NCBI GenBank assembly: GCA_025331565.1
Contig: JAFREQ010000040.1
Span: 1,381,501 to 1,445,500 of the forward strand
Origin: Holacanthus passer
Lineage: Eukaryota; Chordata; Actinopteri; Pomacanthidae
Reading direction: 5' to 3'
Length of the DNA: 64,000 nt
Below the pieces are notes generated by a model, which searched no databases, was not told the DNA's origin, and was given only the letters and a program-made list of their open reading frames with translations. Below are positions 51,812 through 63,924 of this stretch, in pieces. Within the stretch, counting starts at the first letter, position 1; each line of letters opens with the position of its first letter. Both the position numbers and the translations under genes were made by a program.

Positions 51812-54800
51812 ATGCAGAAGCAAGTGGAGGTCAGGATGGACGAGAGCCACCTGGAGTCCAGGGTGGACGCCTCTGAGAGCGCATGTGGCGGCCTGTGTGA
51901 TAAAATCATGAAGAACATGGTTCTCACTCTCACAATCCTCGGTAAGATTTCTGTCCTGCTACTTCAGTTCACAATCCATGCATTATTTACTTATCCTGTT
52001 CGAGGTCTCAGGGCGGCTGCAGCCTTTCCCAGCATGCATTCGACAAGAAGTACAAGAAGGGAATCGCTCCGGATATATTGTTAGTCCGTCACTGCACTAA
52101 CACACCCACACTAACACATTAATACCTATGGGCAATTAACCTGCACGTCTTTGGAAAGAACCTGGAACATCAGGAGAAACTCCACCAACACATGAAGAAA
52201 AACTTTGGCCATGAAGGCTCCATACGCTGCTCCTTCCTGCTGAGAGGCAATAATGCCAACCACTGAGCCACTGGTGCTGCCCGACGTGAAGCCAAATTAT
52301 TTCACTACACATCATTTAAATATGAAAATGGTTCACAGTGTCTTTCTTGATGTTAAGCATTCAAAGAGAGGAGTTTCGTGATATTCTGTCTCTGGGGCAA
52401 TATTGCATTTAAATTACACTGAGAGCCACTTTAATATTTCATTTGAATGGACCAGAGGCAAACTAAATAAGAAAAGATATTGTCTTCAGTATTTCATTGT
52501 AAGTATTTTCTTTCTACTTTGCATCTGTTGTGCAGTCGTTGGATCGACTTTTTTTCGGTGTCATTATTTTATTAGCTGCTGCGAGGTGAAACATGAGTGA
52601 CCTTATGAATTATCACAGCATGTATGTAACACCACGGCACTGCGACGCTCAGACGACAGGTCAGGATGTTAATTAGGACTCTAATGAGCCAAATGTCAGA
52701 TTTTATTTGCCACAGATGTTGATCCGTTCTTACTTAGACTCTTGTTCACGGTTAGTACCTCATGCCTCAGAGTCACCTTGTGTTTTAATTTGCCTTTTCT
52801 CGCCGGCTCAGGTGTGTTTCTGGGCTCCATTGCTGGAATGCTGCTGCGGCACATATCGCCTCTCCCTCCCGACGTTATTATGATCATCGCCTTCCCCGGG
52901 GAGATCCTAATGAGGATGCTGAAGATGCTTATTCTGCCTCTTGTTGTTTCCAGCCTGGTCACAGGTGGGTGAAGTACAGTGGCTGCCGCAAATGTTCTGC
53001 TCAATTTGCTCACAACTGTCCCGAAATGAGGTCGCGCGGTGAAGACTTGTTGCTGCCTGGGAGTTCGGCTGCGACAGGAGAGAGTGGGTGTGTTTGGTTC
53101 AGGCATGTTTGTGCAGAGACACAGGATACAGATGTTATTGTTGTTCCACATAAGACTATATAAAACTATTTTTTTTGTGAAGACATAAACATCATACTAG
53201 TTCAAAAAAATAAAATTAAGACTGCTGACGACTGACTTTGACAAAGTTACACTAGGATGCCTGTATGATGAAACACCTGTATTCATAACGCCACACGTCA
53301 AATCACTTTAAGATAAGATATTCATTTATTAGTCCACAATGGGAAATTTGCAGTTTTACAGCAGCAAGATAAATAGTAGTTGAAGTATAAACAAGTATTA
53401 ACAATTCAACCAGAGTAGAAGTATTAACACTTAAGCTATAATAAAAGTATTGACAGTTTAACTATAAAAATATACAAGTAAATATACTTCAATTTTAATT
53501 TAATACTTTGCTTTACACACTTTGTTGTAAAAGATAATAGAGCTTTGGATACAGTCCCCAATAATTATCATGTAAAACTAACTAAACTAATTAAAAAGTG
53601 GAGGACTTTCATCCAACAGCGTTAGAACCTGAGACAACACTGAATCATAATCATTTATTCCAGCTCTCCAGTTGATATGTCGATGATAATCTCATGCACA
53701 TGTGATACTGGACTTATTGTCTATAGCACAGACACATTTTCGAGACTGCCTCTCCACAACGTCTAGCAAGACATTCACACCAAACCCAATTACCCTCAGT
53801 AAACAGTTCACGTCTTGAAGACCGCTGTTATTCATCATGAGCTGTTCAATGCATCTAGTCCCTCCACAAGTCAACAGATAAACAGTGTTACAATCACTTG
53901 CTCTCAGACTGGATAATTAAAAACCCAACTCAAAAGATAAGTCCAATTATCCAGCCAAGTACAACTGTGTAATTAAGTTTCTGACTGAGTCGGACTGAGT
54001 CATCTCACTTTGGAAGTCATTCATATGAAATTTTTTCAGCTGCAGAATTTGTTTTTCCAATATATTTGGAGAAAATGTGCTCGCGAACAAAAAACCAGAC
54101 AAAACACCAGCAGCTCTTATCTGAATGAGGGAAGTTGTACGTGCAGAGGCTTCACAGTTCAAATGCCGCAAGCTGGTCTGACTGTTGAAGGACATTAACA
54201 ACTGTTTGGAAGAGGAGCTGGATGTTTTAATCAGTTATTGTAAAAGTTTCTGGAGAAGAAGAAGGGTCAGATCTACTATGGAAAAATGCCTAGATTGTAA
54301 ATCTGCCTAACTTAACGAGAGAAAACGTATGAATCCTGCAGTAGGATCCATGCAACAACTTTTGTACTCTTTTAATATTCACCACTGACTTTAGTTTCCT
54401 GTAAAACATGCCGACAGGACTCGCCGGTTTGGACGCCAAATCCAGCGGCCGCTTGGGCACGAGGGCCATGGTGTACTACATGTCGACGACTGTGATCGCA
54501 GCCATCCTGGGCGTGATCCTGGTGCTGCTCATCCACCCCGGGAACCCCAAGCTGAGGGCCAATCTGGGACAGGGAAAGAAGAACGACGAGGTGTCCAGCG
54601 TGGACGCCTTCTTCGATCTCATCCGAAACCTCTTCCCTGAGAACCTGGTGCAGGCCTGCTTTCAGCAGGTGGGAGTCTCGCAGAAGGTTTTCACCCAGCA
54701 TAACAAAAAAGTCTGATTCATATGTCAATTGCTCCAACTGTTTGTTCTTTTCTTTGTTTCTTGTCCAGATCCAGACGGTTACCACCAAAGTTCCAGTGCC

Positions 54801-57800
54801 CACTAACAGAACCAAAGCACCTCCGCATTTCACCGTCAAAAGGTCGCTGCAGTTCAAGAGTGGGATGAATGTCCTGGGTAGGTGAAAAGTTTGAAAACAC
54901 ACCCACTGCAGAACCGAAAAGATATGCTGAAGAAAAACACAAGTTCTTTTTTTTCATTTTCAGTTACATAAGAACTAGAAAACACTCAGGTACCACACAT
55001 ACCACACAATCAGACAATCTTTACAAATCTGCATCTGGATCCAGATCTGTGTCGAAATACATGCAGCGACAGACAGTCATGGGATACATGTGAAGATCAT
55101 TTCAAAGGAAAAAATGTTCAGAAACAGCCTATTTTACATCTGTTTAAAATCTCTCAGAAAATCCCTGCCAAACCGTATCACTTATTCCTTGACTCGTGGT
55201 TCAACTTTCCACCTACAGAGAGATTGATTCCACTGTCTCAGTTTTGAGATAACACCCAAACAAAAGAAAGAGTCAAAAACCAAACCTCTTTATATATATG
55301 CTGAATTTAAATGTCCCTTTTCACCGCCTATATCGTTGAAGTACTTTAACTTTTCAGAACATAATCTTTTTCTTATAATTGCAAAAAAAAAAAAAGCTTT
55401 CAGTGAGCGATTATCTTATTCTTATTCTTATTCATATAGGACATGTTTATCCAAGACTAATTGAACATCGCTGTATTCTGTGACAGGTTTGATTGGATTC
55501 TTTGTCGCTTTTGGAGTTATTATGGGCAAAATGGGAGAAAAGGCCAAACTGATGTTGGAGTTCTTCAACGTCCTGAATGAGATTGTTATGAGGCTTGTTG
55601 GCGCAATTATGTGGTGAGTGTTTATCCACTAATCATGTAGCTCCTTGTTCAGTGACAATGCCAAATCATTTCCCCAGTTTTATATATGAATACATGCATA
55701 TATGTACCAATAATCCTGATCACAAACACATCCCTCAGGTACTCCCCCGTTGGTATCGCCTGCCTCATCTGTGGAAAGATCATCTCCATTGCTGACCTGG
55801 AGGTGGTGGCGAGGCAGCTGGGGATGTACATGGTCACCGTGATAGTGGGTCTCATCATCCACGGAGGCATCTTCCTACCGCTGATATATTTTGTGATAGT
55901 CAAAGAAAATCCCTTCAAGTTCTTCATGGGAATATTCCAAGCTTGGGTCACGGCACTTGGAACAGCATCCAGGTACGGAGGATTTCTGCCTTCCTGTTTT
56001 GTATTCTTCAGACTGTCTGACCCTGGCGAGCTCAGTATGACCGCCTCTAATTCAGGTTTCCTCTCCAGTGTGCTGCATGTTTCTGTGAATACTCTGATTC
56101 CTCTTTTCATCCTTTATTTCAAATGGTAACTCTGAAACAGTCTTGCCAACAATGACGTCTCATTTTGCATCCATGTGGGATTATTTTTCCTTTACTTGAT
56201 GTTTTATTAATGCCACACATGCACTCTTTCCCCTCCTGATGTGACCTCGGTTCTCTCATGTTTTGGCCTCCTCACTGCTCCATCATCTCTGAGAAACACA
56301 TTAATTATCAGCCAAAACAACTGCTGAGACACAACTGTTGTTTCCTCTATGAGATTCACCCTTAAAATGAACTCCAACCATTTTTTGTTTCTTTGGTGAA
56401 GTCACACTCATGACAGCCTCAGTCTACATTAGTGGAGTTTATGTACAATAAAAAAAATAACAATTGATAAATTACCATAGTTCCGAGTGGATTTGTGATG
56501 AATCGTATAAAGATGTTTAAAAATCACTGCAACATCAAGTGCGACCCAGACAAATTAATCCTCTTGTTGCTGACTTCTTTATTTCTCCAACTTTTTAGTG
56601 CAGAGCTGGGTGAAGAGTCTGCAAACTGAACCTTGCTGCATCATATTCGTGACAATAATAATAAAGCATTTCTTCCTGTTTTATTTGCCGCAGCGCCGGT
56701 ACCTTGCCCGTCACGTTCCGATGCTTAGAGGAGAACCTGGGCATCGACAAGAGAGTAACACGTTTTGTCCTCCCGGTGGGCGCCACCATCAACATGGACG
56801 GCACGGCGCTTTATGAGGCCGTGGCTGCCATCTTCATCGCTCAGATGAATGGGATCGTGCTCGACTGGGGCCAGATTGTTACTGTCAGGTGAGAGCCGGG
56901 CTGCAGGAAGATATCACAACACATTTGCGAGGTAATAAATTAGCCACATTCTGCTCAACGGGGTTTAAATCTGCCCGAGCAACAGAATGACTAAACCCAT
57001 TCCGAGTGAGATTTCCCCTCATAAATACTGTATGGTGAAACATCACACCCACTATCACAACAGTTTGTATCATAGTAATGTAATTTAATCTATAGGATTC
57101 ATCTACACAGGCATTGTCGGTTTTTTTCATGACACCCAACCTTGAAATGGAAAATTCAAATCCAGATCAACTATTTCTCAAATTAACATTTTAGGAACAT
57201 TTATTTAAAATCACAATCTTTTCCTAACCTTAACCAAAGTGAATCCTACTTATTACATTTTTGGAGTATTTCTCGAACTGAAAAGATCTCTTCCCAACCT
57301 TAACCAAAGTCCAAAGGTGGATGCAAAACCCTGAATTCTGGTGTTACAGTGACTGAATGTTGAAGGTGTATAATGGCAGTCTTATTTCGGAGCCTGTGGT
57401 TTGTCCTGCTGAGAGTGGACCTTGTCTCCTGTTCAGTATGACAGCCACCTTGGCCAGCGTGGGAGCAGCCAGCATCCCCAGCGCTGGACTCGTGACCATG
57501 CTCCTGATCCTCACGGCGGTGGGGCTGCCCACTCAGGACATCAGCCTCCTGGTGGCCGTCGACTGGCTGCTGTGAGTTCGACATCAACTCATGCAAACAT
57601 ATTCCGACACCGTGGAAGGGATTTTAATTTGGTTCGTTATCTGACAAAATCAATGTGTGGCATCATCTCAACAAAACACATCATAGTCACTTGCTTTTTA
57701 ATTGAATAACAGTTGTCCATGAGGGCTGCGAAGCAAAACTCGGCCCACCATATATATATTTTTAATTTTCATCCCACAAACATCCCACAAACCATCCAGT

Positions 57801-60021
57801 CGCCTCTGACCAAAAAAATCTGCAAAGCCGCTTTCTTGGCTGATTGTGCAGCTTTCTGTCGCTTAATGATGTAAATGGCATCAAACTTCACCTCAACACA
57901 CTCTGCTCTTTAACGTATTAACATCCTTTCACTTTTTAATGAGACATATGTATTTAATCTTCTACCTGTCTACGGCCTTACACCTTTCAGCTTTTGTTGC
58001 ATTTGTTTTCCAGAGCAGTACATGTACACAATTTGCACAGTGTCGAGAAAAACTGGCCAAAGGAGGGGAAAAAACCAGATGCTTGACTTTAATCTGAATG
58101 TACAGGGTGTCTCATTACACAGTGAGCATTGAGCATTTTCTCGAACATATGTTTCGGGGGTGTAAACAACTCGAGCTGTCAGGCTTTGATAACTTTTTCG
58201 TAGATGCAGAGTTTTGCTCTCCGTGTTCCCACTCGCTGACTCACCGACATCTCTGTGTTAATTCAGAAACACAATTAACATAACGGCAGCACATAATCCG
58301 TTTTTCAAAAAGAGAAAAAGTGTTGGCACTTGTTTTTTTTTTTTTTTTTGTTTGTTTTTTTTTTGTCTGTTGGCAACAATGCCGATATGACTCAGCTGGG
58401 AAAAAGCTGTCTGTGGTCATGTTAACCCTTGGGCTAGATGATTCATTTAAAAGGTGGAAACCCTTTTGTGCATTTTAACAAATTAATTAACTGTGAATAA
58501 CAAATATATTGACATAATAATCTTTTTTTTGTGTCCAGAGTAGTTTCATAGTCTACTTTGTTTTGCTGCTGAACATCAGTGAGATTCTCTTCTCTTTACT
58601 GTGTACAACTTAAAATCAAAGTTAAAAAAACGATTAAAAGAAAAGACGCTTCCTTTGCTTCGTGACCTCTTTCTCTTTACATTAACTTCACTTCCGTCTT
58701 CACCACGCAGGGATCGTTTCCGCACGTCGGTTAACGTGGTTGGTGACTCCTACGGAGCGGGCATCGTGTACCACCTCTCCAAACACGAGCTCGACTCCTT
58801 CGACTCCCAGCAGACCCGGATGGAGGACTTCGAGATGGCCAAGAATCAATCCTTCTTTGAAAATAACACCAACCAGAATGTATACGCTCACCACAACTCA
58901 ATCTTGATAGACGACTGCAAGGTACATTTCACGTTAACAGACATAGAGACTTGTATGTAGAGTGTCCTCCCCAGCTCCGTGTCTGTGTTCGTCTTTCTGT
59001 GTTTGTGTTTCTTTTTCTATGTGACTTCTCACGTTGGTGTATTTGTGTTAATGTGAATAGTAAATGTCATATTTTCATTTGAAAAAGCTTTTTAAAAAAA
59101 AGAGGGTGAAAAAGCTTTATTCACCTGTTAATCATATGAAAAAGCAGTTTTTGTGATACCAGGTTCATCAAAATCAAAATTTGTTCTTTTTTTGTATTTT
59201 ACTTTTCTTTTTTTTTTAAAAATCATTCTCATGAAATCCAAATGAAAGTGTTTCCTTTTGAGCATCAGCCATTCCTAATGCGTTGTCTTGTACCCAATTA
59301 TATTTGACTTGGAGGCTGTTTTCTTGTGGTATGTCTTCATTTTATTAAGAAACTGTTTTTCTTTTTGTCTACTTAATTGGACATGTATTTGTGGCAGCCC
59401 TGACCAAATTACACTTTTCAATCATTGGCAAACACTTGGCCGAGTTTTTCTAGCCAGTGGTACACAGAAAGACTGCTGTTTCACCATGGTTCATCCAAAG
59501 TCATGCATACATTCATGAAATGCCTATCAAAGATCCTCTCCTATCGATATCGTAGCTAGAAAAAAAAGAGCAAAATTGTTGTCATTAGATCATTTCACTC
59601 ATCTAGATTTGGTACAGGAATTTGCATATATAACACTGTATGATGCAACTTTATGTCTGATGCTAAAGTTGTGTTCAGATTATTTCAGTAATGTAATTCG
59701 GTTGGGCAGAGAATCCATAAAATACATGGCCAACTCTTTTCATACAACCTTGTAAAAACCATCCTGACACGTAAACAACATCACTGTATCATTGTATCAG
59801 TGTATGAGATGTATTTCAATGTTAACTCCACCTCAAGATCAATGGCCTGAATGTAATGATGCAATGGCTTCTCTGCTCCCAACCGCTGCTGGTCTGTAAA
59901 TGACGGTGCCTTGGCCCTTTAGTTAGATGTTCTTGATAACTGCTTTCAGGTCACCATGGGCAAAAATGGCAACACTGCAGAGTTCTCTCTTGTTGAGGAG
60001 GGGCCGTGGAAATGCGAGTAA
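51812..60021 (+). CDS. slc1a2: Excitatory amino acid transporter 2 (EAAT2/GLT-1), ten coding exons seen
   Basis: Exons: 51812-51941 (exon begins 51802), 52812-52964, 54418-54668, 54769-54877, 55487-55613, 55739-55972, 56694-56888, 57437-57571, 58711-58921, 59950-60021. All splice phases agree, giving 538 residues from this ATG; mammalian EAAT2 is slightly longer. It is the Na+/H+/K+-coupled glutamate transporter of glial plasma membranes that clears synaptic glutamate. Diagnostic motifs: KQVEVRM at the N-terminus, ILMRMLKMLILPL, GTRAMVYYMSTT, IHGGIFLPLIYF, hairpin 1 ALGTASSAGTLPVTF (across a junction), TM7 INMDGTALYEAVAAIF, hairpin 2 ATLASVGAASIPSAGL, and TM8 DWLLDRFRTSVNVVGDS with the substrate-binding Asp/Arg. 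The acceptor is followed in frame by GCC AAC AAA before this ATG, matching residues just before Met in mammals, so a short upstream exon probably supplies the native start. The extracellular TM4 loop (IQTVTTKV to GMNVLG) is about 20 residues shorter than human and has one NRT sequon. Confidence 0.96.
52085..52285 (-). repeat. Fish interspersed repeat fragment in slc1a2 intron
   Basis: The phrases CAATTAACCTGCACGTCTTTG, AGGAGAAACTCCACCAACAC and CTGAGAGGCAATAATGCCAA, then CCACTGAGCCACTGGTGCTG, are diverged forms of the familiar fish repeat with 'aaccactgagccaccgtgctgccc'. It lies in inverted orientation relative to the usual 'ggcggcacggtggctcagtgg' reading. Confidence 0.7.
53311..53480 (+). repeat. 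Fish repeat fragment (AAGATAAGAT...ATTAGTCCACAATG)
   Basis: TTAAGATAAGATATTCATTTATT, then AGTCCACAATGGGAAATTTGCAG and TTTTACAGCAGCAAGAT, match a common teleost repeat tail. A run of short, irregular GTATTAACA-like words follows to about 53,480. Confidence 0.65.
58922..58960 (+). CDS. slc1a2: Alternative slc1a2 C-terminus by retained intron (GLT-1b type)
   Basis: If the donor after DDCK at 58921 is not used, the frame continues for 12 codons (VHFTLTDIETCM) and stops at 58960. Mammalian GLT-1b has the corresponding tail VPFPFLDIETCI, a PDZ ligand that binds PICK1. The shared DIETC plus a hydrophobic last residue in what would otherwise be intron suggests conservation of this isoform. The protein would be 527 residues instead of 538. 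Use of the site needs transcript evidence. Confidence 0.7.
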   Translation, partial: VHFTLTDIETCM

Positions 60022-62396
60022 AGCAGATCCAGATGCTGCTGCGCCTTACCCTGAGTTCCAACAGCTTTTACTTTCTGCCGACACGACTATGAAAAAAAAA
60101 CAACAACAAAAAAATCATATACGAAAAGAAGAAAAAAAAAAAGTGAGAGTTAGCAGAGTCAACCGTAACAGTCGTCCACAGCTGACTCTATGACCGACCT
60201 GTGTTAGATGTTGCATTTTCACTAACTAGACACAAACTGTGATGAACTAGTGCGTCCATGCACTTTGTACAGAAGAATAGATCACGTGGTTGACAACACT
60301 CAGGGCCTTACTTGGTGCTGCTGCAAGCTTCCCGTTCTGTCGATGAAAGAATTCTTCTACCGTGTGCAACATCTCATTTTTCTTTTGTATTGAAGCTTTT
60401 TTCTTTGTAGTGTAAAGGGCAGAGAGACGATGGTTGGACGATGGCCTTGACAGTTACAATTTAATACAAGGACCAGGTGAGGGATGATATAAAAGTTGGT
60501 GGAAATTGACTCAATCAATGGGTTTGTGTAGTTGTGATTTCTGACGTTCTTTCTATGAATTGTCCACAAACACTAAAAATAATACACGCTGGATTTATGA
60601 AAAGAGAACACGAGCTGTGACGTTATGACGTAAGCGCAGGATGGTTAAACACTGTCTTACCTGTGACTGTTTGACTTATGGGATTACGCCCTGATGTCGC
60701 ACACATGGCCAAGAGGCCTAAGAAGCAAAGCTTAGGACTTAGACCATAAGAGGAGAGCATGTGCCCTCTAAATGTGGCAACAAACAGTACAGGACGTATT
60801 GCAGAAAGCAGAAAATAGAGTACGTGAAGGCTGCCCTCCCAGTTCTATATTTATTATTTTTTTGTATGTTCTTTATGAGTGAAGCACTGAGTTTCTGTTT
60901 GTAGTCAAAAAGTATGCCTGTGTGCTGGAATGTGCTCGTGTGTGTTTTTGAGAGCAAGAGAGGAAGATTAACGAGGAAGGAAAGTCAGAGGTTCAGCCGG
61001 AGAAAAAAAGGTGGCGTCTCTCAAAAAAATGCTCAGCAGGCCAGTGCATTGCTCTGTGTTTTATTTCAAACTGTTTATTTCTTTGCTATATGACAACCTT
61101 GCCTTGACGATGTCAACTGCAGAGTGCAGTCAGCGTGATGACTAACACACTTCGGGATAAAAGTCACCACTATTCATTTTAATAGAATATTGGGCCTCAC
61201 ATTGTAGCAGAAGGAGTAAGGTTTCTCCGAGCTTTACGGCACTCAGAGCGAGGACGGCTGTGCCTTCCTCAAAAGATCTTGCTTAGATTTTGCTTTAGCT
61301 TTTGCACGGCAGGCTTAAATATAAATAACACGCTTGCAATTACACGTAGAGTTAATTAGCTATGGTCACGTCTGTTTAGCAAATGCACACTAAATTCTGC
61401 CTCCAGCTAAAATCTGAAGCCGTAACAACATGGTCATTGGATGTTGGCTGAATATGTTCATGTTTTTGAGTTCAGCTCCGTGTAGCAACTGGGTTCAAAC
61501 TGAGGTGAAAACGGGATTATTTATTTCTCTTTTCATGTAAGCGACAGCTTATGTGTTCATGTTTAAAGTGCCTCCTTGCACTTTGTGTATATACTCTCTC
61601 TAGATAAAGTGTATAAATCAAATGTATAGAATTTGACATTTTATGTAATCTATCAGAATTGTTTTTGCTATGCTAAATGTGTATATAAAGATTATAACTA
61701 TATATATACATCTATATGTAACCATGTTAGTGCAATGTTAATTTTCCTTTTATGGGCCAGTAGTTGTTTCAGTAGCTTGTGAATTTAGGGTTATTTATTG
61801 ACAATGCATTCAATTTATCTGATTTTAAGAGAAACTACTGAGCTCCAGATGATTGTCTGGGAAGAGAGTCCAACATTTTTCACTTGTTTAATGAGTGAAT
61901 GTTATTTAAGGGTTATGAAGACACTAAGGCAATTTTGTGTGTGTGCAGCTACAGAATGTCTGCATGTTGTGGGACCACCACCTTCCTCCAAAATGGAAGA
62001 ATAATGACCAGCATACCCTGATTTATATAAAAAAAAACCATTATCTATTAATTCATCACATCATGTTCCATTTGTTTCATTTGTTATTGGGCCTTGATCT
62101 ACATAAGAATATGTCGTTAGTCAACTGGCCTGGCGTAGCAAGTGTTTTCTATCAACATGTGAAACTGTACAATCTTTAGATAATAAAACTTATATTTTCT
62201 ATCCTTCTTTTTGAATCTATGCACATGTTTGGTCCGAGAATGTGTTCAGCATTTTCCTTGCGTCTGGCAAGCAGGATCGAATTCACTTGTACTAAATAAA
62301 ATACGACAGTGCACAAAAACATTTGTCAGGCAAATGGACTGAAATGTGTGTAAATGTTTTAATACTTGTGTGTAAATATGAATGGAAACAAATAAA
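60022..62396 (+). other. slc1a2 3' UTR (predicted) ending at a canonical polyadenylation signal
   Basis: The AT-rich stretch after the slc1a2 stop has no supported gene. Candidate AATAAA hexamers occur at 62295-62300 and 62391-62396; the latter would give a 3' UTR of about 2.4 kb. The many A- and T-rich tracts (for example near 60,091-60,140) fit a long brain-type 3' UTR. Confidence 0.45.
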
Positions 62397-62427
62397 TGTT
62401 CATTGATGAGCTGCCGTCGTCTTTATT
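62391..62427. terminator. Facing polyadenylation signals of slc1a2 (+) and cd44 (-)
   Basis: AATAAA on the plus strand at 62391-62396 and TTTATT (AATAAA on the minus strand) at 62422-62427 point toward each other. A second minus-strand hexamer lies at 62734-62739. If the outer pair is used, the two transcripts end within or across the same 40 bp. Confidence 0.45.
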
Positions 62428-63091
62428 TCTCGGAGCGGGCGGGTGTGATACAGCATGCGAACGTTCAATAAGCGCACGCTGCAGCAGCTCGAGCTGTGGA
62501 GGCCGTCGAGAGAAGCTAATGAGTTAGTGGGCTGAGCACAGTTGAGGCCAGAGCTTCCACAATGAATGTGGGGAAACAGAGCAGCTTAATATAAGTTACA
62601 ATCCACAACAGTCTTCAATAATATTATTACAAAAAGGTTTAAAATAATATTACAACAAAGACACTTTAAAAAGACGTTTTGACCGGACTGGACATTTTCA
62701 GACCAGTGAGTTAAAAAAAAACAAAAAAACATATTTATTATTTACAATAAAACAACAGGAAGTAAAACATTTGTCAGCCGTGTTTGAAATAAATGCATTT
62801 GTGCATCTTACCCGACCACTTTTGTATGTTACAGTTAATAAAAGCGTTGATATGGTAATAAATACAACCAACCAAAGTAAAGACGTGAAAAAGGTTTTTG
62901 AAAGTCGGAATAAAGCACAACGTGATTCTCGTTCAGACCGGGCCCAGAGCTGTGAGAGTCCACAGAAACCTTTAGCTCAACAGCCCCCCACCCCCGACAG
63001 TTTTGTTCCTCTGATCGAATTCATCTGCTTCAAACACAGTCTTGTGGTTCTGTGATGAGTCTCGAGCCTCCGGAGGGTCTGTTTCTGAACC

Positions 63092-63859
63092 TCAGTGTGA
63101 TGAGTATTTGTCTGGAAGCTCATCCAGGGGGATGACTGTGTACTCTGCCGCCTTTCCGTTCTCCCTGGGCTCGTCTTTGTGCAGGAATGTCTCCATCTCT
63201 AGCTCCCTCTGCTGGTTTGAGGAGTTAGCTTTGGTCTCCAGCTCGGATGCTTGTTTTGGTCGATTCCACCTGCGCGATAAGGAAAGGTGAGAGTTTAATC
63301 AATGCTCATGACAGTCAAAGTGAAAGACATTGTTCTATTTGTCTGATATTTGATTCTTACTTGTCTCTGGTGGCGATGGCGACGCAAAGCATGACCAGTG
63401 CTGCAACACCAGCAATGAAACCAACGATGACGACCCAAGCTGGACACGTGGGAGAGTGGGAGTTAATGAGATGGACTGAGTTCAATCATGCAGAAATCTG
63501 GCATATTAAATTCGTTTTTTCTGGACTAACCTGGTGTACTCTGTCCTGTGCTCATCTGTGGTGTCACATTGTTGACATTTTCTTCTGCTTTCGGTCGTGC
63601 TTGATGAAAGAGTTGGTTAGAATTGGTTCCACTCTCCACCATTCTCAGTCTCGGTGCTGATCCTGATCGCTGACCTTCTTCAAATTTTATTAGAGTATCG
63701 TCTCCGTTAAGAGCAGTCGTGGAGGTTGATGATGCAGTGCTGGTTTCTGTGTTGGCGCTAGAGATCGTGGTGAAGCCTTTAAAACTTTGAAGCATGTCTT
63801 CATGCAGCTCTCCGTCTCCAGAGCCGGAACCAGAGCCAGAGCCAGAACCAGAACCAGAA

Positions 63860-63924
<65 letters not shown>

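Noticed and set aside
52696..53151. A 151-codon minus-strand ORF
   Set aside because: Antisense to the slc1a2 exon at 52812-52964 and its flanks, with no independent signature.
54372..54902. A 176-codon minus-strand ORF
   Set aside because: Antisense shadow of two slc1a2 exons.
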